In this document: one piece after another, positions 57,130 through 64,000 of the stretch | Position numbering within the stretch: the first letter of the stretch is position 1 | How the letters are laid out: each line of letters starts with the position of its first letter | Source: Mya arenaria | Taxonomy: Eukaryota > Mollusca > Bivalvia > Myida > Myidae | DNA length: 64,000 nucleotides | Assembly (NCBI RefSeq): GCF_026914265.1 | Contig: NC_069129.1 | Coordinates: forward strand, 12,306,269-12,370,268 | Direction of reading: 5' to 3' | Program-made: the position numbers and the translations under genes | The notes under the pieces: generated by a model | Databases searched by the model: none | What the model was told of the DNA's origin: nothing | The model's input: only the letters and a program-made list of their open reading frames with translations

Positions 57130-57266
57130 CCTTTATAGATTTTACTAGATTTTTTTGTGGTAGTCTGGATATCATTAGGCTTTTGAAATCGTTAAAAATC
57201 ATTTCTGTTGCAATTTGTTTGAGGTTGACCTAAAAATGCTCACTTACTGACTGGACTAATTTTGGG
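57130..57266 (-). repeat. Right terminal inverted repeat of the large element
   Basis: Inverse partner of 49578-49710; the outer edge is GGG at 57264-57266. See the left repeat for matching words. Confidence 0.75.
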
Positions 57267-58085
57267 TTTCTTGGAATGGTCCGGTCCTTTGACAATAAAC
57301 AAAAAGTAGCACCGCAGAAAGTCCCATCAGATAGGTTATTAATTGAAACTGATTCCCCATACCTGAAATTGCTAAAGGCTGCAAATATGAATAATCCCTA
57401 GTTTATTGGGGATGTAGCTGCATAAATGGCCTAATGCCGAAACTCAACAGTAAAAGACATCTGTAGCATAACAAGGAAAATCCTTATATAATTATGTTTA
57501 TATATGTTTTATTTTTAGTTTACCTAAATGTGCCATGAAACAGGGTTTATGTTTAAAAATTTGGCAACTGAGTTAAAAATGTCATATAAATATTTATTTA
57601 AAAAGGCAGTTTCAAATTTAGAAATTAGTAATTTCAGGACAGTACTGATGAAACCTTACAACAGTACTGACTGTACTGTGAAGTGTGATTTAGTTTTAAT
57701 GACATAAAACGATTGGTGTATTGAATGCAGCAGAGTTAGAGCACTGCTGAGAAATAGGGAATATTGACAGAAAGCAGCTAAATCTTCAATAAGGAAACCA
57801 TTCACACATTTTAACTATAAACATTCAAATATGGGCAAAATAAAGTTGATGATGAAAATAAATGTGCAGAAAAATGAAACAAAAAACCTCAAGTCAGAAG
57901 TCAAGAAAGTTAAAAAGACAGCTAACAAAAAATCCAGGTTGAGGGACAGACCTTAAGTGAGGTTGTTGAGTCATTTGAACTTTGTGATCTGATGGCTACA
58001 TGTGATACAAAAGTAAATCAGCATACCCAGATGAAAATTCATTTCAGAGGTTCAAAACATTCTGGCAACAGTGGAAGAAATCAAC
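57267..58085. other. No supported gene
   Basis: AT-rich. A short lysine-rich frame at 57829-57950 (MGKIKLMMKINVQKN and on) could be the coiled-coil part of the transposase that follows, but this is weak. Confidence 0.3.
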
Positions 58086-58830
58086 AAGTAAAAACAATGG
58101 CATCAGATGGCATCCAATGATCATTCGATGGTGCCTATATTTGCAGCACACATCAAACAAAAGCTATAAGGCTTTGCGCCAAAGCGGATTCATTAAAATG
58201 CCAAGCTCACACACACTGTTCGATAATTCACACTTCACAAAGAGTACAAACGGCATAACAGCAGAAACTGTAAAGCTTTTAAAAGAAAGAAACGGAAAAA
58301 AAATGGACCATATTTAGAGGAATTGAAATCTTGGGTTGGTTTTATTAGTTGATGAGATCAGAATTTAAGGCAGATCTTGTGTACAATACACATTCTGGTG
58401 AACTGAATGGCTTTGTGGATTTGGACTCGGTTGGTAATGATGTTCTAAACCTAGAATATCAATTGAAATAGACAGACAGACAATAAGCAAAAATACATGT
58501 TAGTTGTTCGTTGGTGGACTCACTAATCTCAAATTTCATTTAGCTGGATATGCCACCAAAAGTATTACAGCAGACTACTTATATCCATTTATTTGATAAG
58601 CAGTGTGGTATGTAGAAAAGTGTGCTAAAATAAAAGTACTATGCCTTACATGTGACAGGCTTCATCTAATAGTAAGTTTTTAAGGCTGCATAATTTTGAA
58701 GGAAATGACAAAACCTACTACACAGTAAATCCCCATGATTACAAAAGAAAGATATTCTTCATATCAGATCCCCCACACCTGCTGAAAACAACTAGAAACT
58801 GCTTCAGCATTCCTTTTTATTGGTACCAAG
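58086..58830 (+). pseudogene. P-element/THAP9-like transposase remnant
   Basis: Pieces in family order across frames: RWHPMIIRWCLYL and LRQSGFIKMPSSHTLFDNSH (58100-58314); VDEIRI, then ADLVYNTHSGELNGFVDLDS (58350-58440); GLTNLKFHLAGYATKSITAD and YLYPFIW (58513-58600); then a segment like K-x-L-C-L-T-C-D (58640-58665); then IFFISDPPHLLKTTRNCFS in the frame near 58750-58815. These match the RNase H-like core of THAP9/P-element transposases: D-E-x-x-I for the first acid, T-C-D for the second, and the S-D-x-P-H-L-x-K-T-x-R-N motif. At least four stops or frame changes; no THAP zinc finger is seen upstream. Inactive. Confidence 0.7.
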
Positions 58831-58949
58831 AATGTTTCATTCTCTACCTAAGTTATTAAAAAACTAAGAAGCAAAATAATACATAAGCAACAGTAATTGC
58901 ACTTGTAGTTTTTTTGGTTATGAATAACATGTGATATTTACACATAAGG

Positions 58950-60267
58950 TTGACCCAAGTCCTGTAACAAAGATGCAACACCTGTTCGGGAACAGAAAAA
59001 AGAAGGTCGAGTCAGTCAACGCAACGAGTCGCGATCCCCTGCCATGTGAAGAACAGCTGAAGGCCCTGTATGCCGCATGTCAAAATGCATCATTTTTCAA
59101 CCTGATACCAAGTGTTGTCCCAAACCAAAAACTTGCACCACCAATCAGAGAAGATCCACTTCCACTGCTTCCCATGAACTTGTACAATAAAAACAATGAA
59201 AACCTCCCTGAAAATGAACTCCGATCTAAGGCACAAGACATTATTTCTTCTACTAAAGTTACATCTGATCAAGAGATTACTCTATTTAACAAGACAAAAG
59301 GACAGTTCACCTCTCCTTTGTGGTATAATCATAGAAAGAAAGAATAACAGCAACAAAGGCTCATGATATTCTTACTCTTAAAAACTCTACATTGGAGAAG
59401 AACATTATAAGATTTATTTATCTTTCGTTCTCATCCGTTTCATAAAATTTGTACTTGTATTTGATTTACATTGTATTTGACATGTATTGATGAATAAAAT
59501 ATGTTTAAACTAAAAACTCTACATGCCCAGATAACTTGGCGATGCGTGTTGCTGGATACAAATCATATGACCTCAGCAAGAAGGATTGCGTAAAGTGGGG
59601 ACTTGACAATGAATCCAGTGCAAGTGACATGTACCAACAGCATGTTAAGTCTCAACATTCAAACTTTGGTTGTTCTCAGTCTGGATTTTTGGTGAGTGAA
59701 ACTAGCCCATACTTGGGAGCAACAGCTGACGGCGTTGTAAGTTGTGTCTGCTGTGGGATTGGCACACTGGAGATCAAATGTCCATTTAAGCATAAATCTG
59801 TAATGACACTAGAAGCTGCTAAATGAAAAGAATTCTGCCTTGATGAGAACTTAAAACTTAAACAAAAGCACAGATACTATACTCAAGTGCAGTTCCAGAT
59901 GCTGGTTTATGGTGTCCAGTATTGTGACTTTGTAGTTCTGACTCAGCCTTCTGGGACACCCAGTCTTGTAATCATTAGAGTTCAAAGATACAGTCAATTC
60001 ATTGACAACCTTGAAAAGAAGTGTAATGCTTTTTTGTCTCACCACCTCCTCCCTGAATTTATGACATCAAAGCTGAGAAACAAACAAGTAGTGAACACGC
60101 CAACTGAAGATGTACAGACTTGGTGCATATGTGAGGAACGTGAGTATGGGAAAATGATCCTGTGCTCCAACGAGGACTGCCAGATTGGCTGCCAGTGTCA
60201 TTATGGTTGTGTCAATGTGAAAAGGAAACCAAGGGGTAGATGGTTATGCCCAAGGTGTAAGAAATAG
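58950..60267 (+). pseudogene. YqaJ-type exonuclease with C-terminal PHD finger, disabled
   Basis: N-terminal arm VDPSPVTKMQHLFGNRKKK, then the YqaJ (lambda exonuclease) fold: SPLWYNHRK, a frame change at about 59332-59345 into RITATKAHDILTL, then (after an 118-bp insertion) MRVAGYKSYDLSKKDCVKWG with GLDNESSASDMY, LGATADGVV (Asp codon 59728), TLEIKCPFKHKS (Glu 59770, Lys 59776), giving the D-x(n)-E-x-K of the nuclease. TGA at 59824 interrupts before YYTQVQFQMLVYG, which carries the last conserved Gln/Tyr region. The tail 60121-60267 is a C4HC3 PHD finger (WCICEERE, MILCSNEDC, CHYGCV, GRWLCPRCKK). Such YqaJ-PHD genes accompany the DDE transposase of ISL2EU elements; a DDE fragment follows at 60589. 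A recombination nuclease was the presumed role. Three lesions make it a pseudogene. Confidence 0.82.
59393..59510 (+). mobile_element. 118-bp insertion with 14-bp target duplication
   Basis: Flanked by TAAAAACTCTACAT at 59379-59392 and 59511-59524, exact. It splits the YqaJ frame between LTLKNS and the following codons; deleting the insert and one flank restores colinearity. The insert ends GATGAATAAAATATGTTTAAAC, with an AATAAA hexamer 13 bases from its 3' edge, like the last 118 bases of a 3' UTR. A 14-bp duplication is the size made by LINE-type target-primed reverse transcription. No poly(A) tail is seen. Confidence 0.8.
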
Positions 60268-60588
60268 AAACTGGTGGTCAGTGATGTGGTGACACCTTAA
60301 AAGACATAGTACTATGGTGTAGGACGCCAAGTTTATGAAAGTGCAAGCTTATCATTTTGTCAATGCTGAGATACTTACATTTATGAATATATTGAAATTT
60401 ATGTTTGTTTTGAAACTTATTTGGTCTTTGAGTTTGTTTACAGTCAATTGACGGCAGCTGTATTCCTAAACAAATGGTTTATAAAGGCAGCCTCTTTATT
60501 TTGATTCATTTTATTTGCATGTAAGTAAATAAAGAACTGACTATGCCAGGCCTAATAACATTTATTAACTTTATATGATACAACTTTC

Positions 60589-60767
60589 CAGCTCTGGCCA
60601 AAAAGTTGACCTTCCTCATTCACTGGCCTGAACGAGAAGAAGTTATGAGTTCCCGACCGCAGTGTTTCAAAGAGACCTATCCGAAATGTGTCTCTATAAT
60701 TGATTGCACAGAGGTTTCCATTGCTGCGCCAGCTGACTTTAAAGCAAGAAACGCGACAAGTTTCTAG
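60589..60767 (+). pseudogene. ISL2EU/Harbinger-type DDE transposase fragment (DDE_Tnp_4)
   Basis: One open segment: LTFLIHWPEREEVMSSRPQC, FKETYPKCVSIIDCTEVSIA, APADFKARNATSF, then TAG. L-x-F-L-x-x-W-P-x-R-E ... F ... C-V-x-I-I-D-C-T-E is the region around the first catalytic Asp (in IIDC) of the DDE_Tnp_4 family. About 60 of an expected 350-400 residues remain. Its place 320 bp after the YqaJ-PHD remnant, on the same strand, fits an ISL2EU-type two-gene element. Confidence 0.72.
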
Positions 60768-60946
60768 TGAGCATCAATATCAGCATCAAACATCTATGTC
60801 AGACAGAAACTGAATTACTGCATTTTCAGTAACATATGATCATATGTCAGTTTCACATTCTAATGCAGCATTAATACATTATAAATTGTATTTAATTTAT
60901 GATTGTTCATTTATGAAAATGCATCAAAACCTAACCTGATTTTGCT

Positions 60947-62356
60947 TTGAACAGATTAAAGATGCAGGTTCAAATTCAGAGTATCTTTAAGTCATCAAAG
61001 GTAAGTATCTGGCCGATATTCCTAGCATTTAATGAGTTGCCTAACACTGAACGTTTTTTGCAGGAAAATCTTCTGTTTGCTGGCTTATGGTTTGGAAAGT
61101 CTAAGCCATCTATGGCATTTTTCTTAAAGCCTTTTCATGACACACTTACATCATTTTTTCATACTGGTTTTTCAATATTGTGTAATCACTGTTCAAAGTA
61201 TTTGAATATTCGTGGACTGTTAATGTGTGGAACATGTGACTTGCCAGCAAAGTGTTTGGTTTTAAACATGACTCAGTTTAATGGTCAGTATGGCGGTGCA
61301 TCATGTTTGCAATCAGGGACTGTGTTGGCTGTAGGTAAAAGGACATGCAAGAACATTCCCATTTATTGGGGAAAACTTTGATGGTCCAACTAGGTCTCAT
61401 AGTGATTTTATAAAACATGGAGAAGAGGCATTGCTTAGGAATAAGACAGTGTTTAGGGCCTTTATGGTGGGGCAATATATGTCCAGATATCATTAAAGGA
61501 AATGCTATAGACTACATGCACTGTGTGTTATTAAGATTTGTTTGAAGACTGCTTGTGCTATGGTTTGACCCCAAGTTTAGTGCTATGCCATTTTCAATGT
61601 CAAGTGTTGTGTCCCTCGTTGACAGTAATTAAGCAAGAATTAAACCGCTATACTTTATAAAATGTCATCTTAGTAATATCAAGGAACATTCCAGCCACTG
61701 GAAAGCTTCAGAGTACAGAGCTTGGCTATTCTATTATTTTATACCACTACTCTATGGAGTCATAAGAACTGATTTTTTTCACCATTACCTTTTACATGTA
61801 CTTGTTGAAGCCATATTTATATATTTTAATTCAGATTAATATAATAACTAAGCAACTGGAATATGCAGAAGATATGATTATTGAATTTTGTGGAATGTAT
61901 GCCAGCCTGTATGGAGATCAGCATATGTCAGCTAACATTCATCAGCTTCTCTATCTTGGGGACACTGTTCAACAGTTGGGCCCTTTGTGGGTTTACTCTT
62001 GTTTCTCCTTTGAAAGTGTAAATGGAAAACTTGTTAATTTATTTCATGGAACACAAAACCCTGTTATTTCAATTGCAAATGCTATTTCATCAATGCTCAA
62101 AATTCCAGCCTTGTCTGATAAACTTAATGTTGGATCTCCTGCATATAATTTCTTCACCAAGTTAACTGGAGTGAACCATCATTTAAAGGTGACAGAGACT
62201 ATATTTAATGGTGGTATAAAATTATCAAACCTTGATGTTAAGTTTTTTAATGTTGTTGGTCAGTGTGTGGGTTTAGCAGTTGGAAAGTGCTATTTATTTC
62301 AAAGACTGTTTAACGGGACGTTATTTCACTGTAATATGTACCATACTCATTATTGA
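60947..62356 (+). pseudogene. CACTA/EnSpm Tnp2-type transposase remnant
   Basis: First part (60947-61378): SIWPIFLAFNELPNTERF, NLLFAGLWFGKSKPSMAFFL, then CDLPAKCLVLNMTQFNGQYG and CLQSG, the classic Tnp2 series (N-E-L-P, G-L-W-x-G-x-x-K-P, D-x-P-A-x, F-N-G-x-x-G-C). The middle (61379-61830) is in several frames with stops, still showing NAIDYMHCVLL (61509-61541) and SHWKASEYRAWL (about 61693-61728). The last part (61838-62354) reads YAEDMIIEFCGMYASLYGDQ, HMSANIHQLLYLGDTVQQLG, PLWVYSCFSFESVNG, i.e. the DUF4218-like tail, then a C-terminal region ending FHCNMYHTHY. An AG acceptor stands before the last part. Multiple stops: inactive. No CACTA termini found. Confidence 0.75.
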
Positions 62357-62984
62357 AATTCTTGCACTGTTGTCTTTAATAAAAATGGTGAAAGGAAATG
62401 TGAGAAAGAATTGTTCTACCTGAAAGTGTATCCAATCTGCAATTGAATGGGATCAGAATGTTCAGGCAGTGTCAAATTTGTATCGTTAATTCAAGTAATG
62501 ACCTTAGATGATGTTTGTTCTTATGTTAGCCAAGACCGTATTAAAGCAGGACTAAATCATGTTTTAACTGGCAGAATGTCGCCTTACTTGATTGTTATCA
62601 ATATAGAAGGCATTGTCAGTTTAGGTGTATGTGTATAACTAACCCCTGGGAATATGTGTGTTACTCTGCCTCTAAACAATGTAGAGGGAGAATAAGGGAT
62701 TTCCACAGGCAAAAAAATGCAAATGAATTGTCTATAACAAAAAATAATGTTAGAAATTATTTTTGCACCAATGGCGTTGCAATAATTTTCAAATATTTGG
62801 ACAATTGATTTCCATAATGTTTGATATCATTATTGGTATCATATGGATTTGATATGTTTATGAATATACATTTGTAATTAGTAATTTAATATCTTAAATT
62901 TGATATTAGTCAAAAATGAAATGATTCATTCTATAATATTAGATATGGAATATTTACAGTTGTTCAGAAGCAACTAGACAAAGC
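62357..62984. other. No gene seen
   Basis: AT-rich sequence after the Tnp2 remnant. The open frame 62447-62638 has no recognisable motif, though it may continue the eroded element. Confidence 0.4.
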
Positions 62985-63550
62985 TGTATAATTTTTGCCT
63001 ATTTTAACTTATTCAGGGGCCATAATTGGAGACATGATCATGTGATTCCAACCACAATCACAGGGGCAAATGTTCTCACCATGGCTAAAAGTTTGAAAAA
63101 GATTCATTCAAAAATGACGAAGGAGTAGGACGAACAAAACTAATTTTACCCAATTTAACTCATTAAGGGGCCACAACTCCACTCAGGATCATGTGACTCC
63201 CACCAAATTCATGGAGGCAAAGGTTTACATCATGGCCATTAATATTTGAAAGTTTGAAAAAGATTTGCTCAATAGCTTCAAAGAAGAATCCTGGACAAAG
63301 CTAATTTTGCCCAATTTAACTCATTAAGGGGCCACAACTCCACTCAGGATCATGCGACTCTGACCAAATCCACGGAGGCACAGGTTTACATCATGGTCAT
63401 TAATATTTGAAAGTTTGAAAAAGATTTGTTCAATAACGACAAAGATGAATCCCGGACAAAAAAAAACGGACGGACAGACGGACAGACAGACAGACAGACG
63501 GACAACCCGATTCCAGTATACCCCCCCCAAACTTTGTTTTGGGGGGTATA
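62985..63550. repeat. Tandem ~155-bp repeat ending in GACA run and G/C hairpin
   Basis: Three diverging units of 150-160 bp (CAATTTAACTCATTAAGGGG, CCACAACTCCACTCAGGATC, TTTGAAAGTTTGAAAAAGAT), then (GACA/GACG)n at 63470-63500 and the stem-loop TATACCCCCC/GGGGGGTATA at 63517-63550. Same architecture as the elements ending at 25882 and 26577, with different internal sequence. Confidence 0.85.
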
Positions 63551-64000
63551 AAAACAACCAACCATGATAACGTTGTTACAACAAGAAGAAGAAGAACAAC
63601 AACAACCTACAGTAGATATGATGATGCAAACGGATGAACCAATGGTAAAGCATACTATAGAGTCAGATCAAATACTTTATGGATGCGTACAAGCTAAAAG
63701 CCACTGCTGAGAAATACAGATATCTTCTTGTCGATCTTTCTACGCATTCCGACTCAGTATATTAACTTCAAACACACTCTGTGTTTATATCTGAAGAAAA
63801 ATGTGTACTATTTTGAATTTTAAAGAAAGCATAAGACATTTATATATAATATTGTAACTGATAAATTGTGTTGATGTCTAAAGGAAAGATTTGTGCCTTT
63901 GTGTGGATTTTTTAGTAATTTTCTAAATAAATGTGAATTTATTCATGTAAACATGTTAAGATTTGACCATTTTATATCTAATTTTTTTTACAATAGTGAT
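63551..64000. other. No gene seen
   Basis: AT-rich intergenic sequence; a short GAAGAAGAACAACAACAAC microsatellite-like run lies near 63585-63605. Nothing else supported. Confidence 0.4.

Larger units (their letters stand above)
49578..57266 (+). mobile_element. Large TIR-bounded element with one giant gene, class unassigned
   Basis: The left end (from CCCAATTTAGTCCAGTCAGT, 49578) is matched inverted by the right end (reverse strand from 57266: CCCAAAATTAGTCCAGTCAG). The match continues inward with gaps through CAACCTCAAAC, AATTGCAACAGAAA and AAAATCTAT to about 49710 and 57130, so the TIRs are about 130 bp at roughly 70-80% identity. Between them is one intronless reading frame of about 1,475 codons on + (50723-56289, with one frameshift and one later 1132-bp insertion). 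Without that insertion the element is about 6.55 kb. No target duplication could be fixed at the CCC/GGG edges. This geometry is what a cut-and-paste DNA transposon would show, but the protein is not one of the transposases I recognise. Confidence 0.7.

Noticed and set aside
49578..57266. Assigning the giant-gene element to CACTA, KDZ, Maverick or piggyBac
   Set aside because: No CACTA ends, no TTAA duplication, no integrase or polymerase B, and the protein does not show their known motifs; a CCC/GGG edge alone is not enough.

Overview
The window looks like AT-rich nuclear DNA of a metazoan, most probably a bivalve mollusc. The one conserved host gene is a spliced anoctamin-10 homologue. Around it lie long arrays of short-unit repeats, hairpin-ended repeats rich in GACGGACA and CCTTGACCTTTGACC words, and many mobile-element remnants of kinds I associate with bivalve genomes. 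I see no bacterial or plasmid features, no tRNA or rRNA gene and no CRISPR array.

Layout. 1-15.6 kb: the 3' part of ANO10 (ten exons, last codon at 12910, probable poly(A) site near 15610), its introns carrying MITE-like and dispersed repeats. 15.7-18.2 kb: a 49-bp minisatellite and a ~182-bp satellite, the latter interrupted by a 185-bp hAT-type MITE. 18.2-22.1 kb: no gene seen. 22.1-31.5 kb: decayed retroelement pieces (ORF1/gag-like, SGNH-hydrolase-like, Ulp1-like, two gag-like copies) and TIR elements. 31.5-36.0 kb: a retroelement ORF1 split by a complete-looking hAT transposon (31936-35566) with 14-bp TIRs, a 5-bp target duplication and an intact two-exon transposase of about 789 aa. 36.7-41.6 kb: a tentative spliced gene of unknown function, interrupted by two TIR elements. 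42.1-44.6 kb: an SGNH-bearing element between ~230-bp direct repeats. 45.0-46.5 kb: a broken gene with a PC4-like segment. 46.6-48.2 kb: a 69-bp minisatellite.

The most interesting object is 49578-57266. About 7.7 kb is bracketed by long imperfect terminal inverted repeats and filled by one large intronless coding region of about 1,475 codons. That region has two N-terminal zinc-binding modules, a large central domain with conserved-looking D/H/E segments, a FEN1/XPG-like PIN nuclease domain and a C-terminal tesmin/TSO1-type CXC domain. I cannot assign it to a named transposon superfamily. It is broken by one frameshift (near 52180-52200) and by a 1132-bp TIR insertion (53511-54642) with a 6-bp target duplication.

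57.9-62.4 kb holds decayed remains of three DNA-transposon systems on the same strand: a P-element/THAP9-like transposase, a YqaJ exonuclease-PHD gene with a DDE_Tnp_4 fragment (the ISL2EU pairing), and a CACTA/EnSpm Tnp2-type transposase. The window ends in another hairpin-terminated repeat. Apart from ANO10, the genes here act as parts of mobile elements, and their relation to one another is mostly nested insertion.
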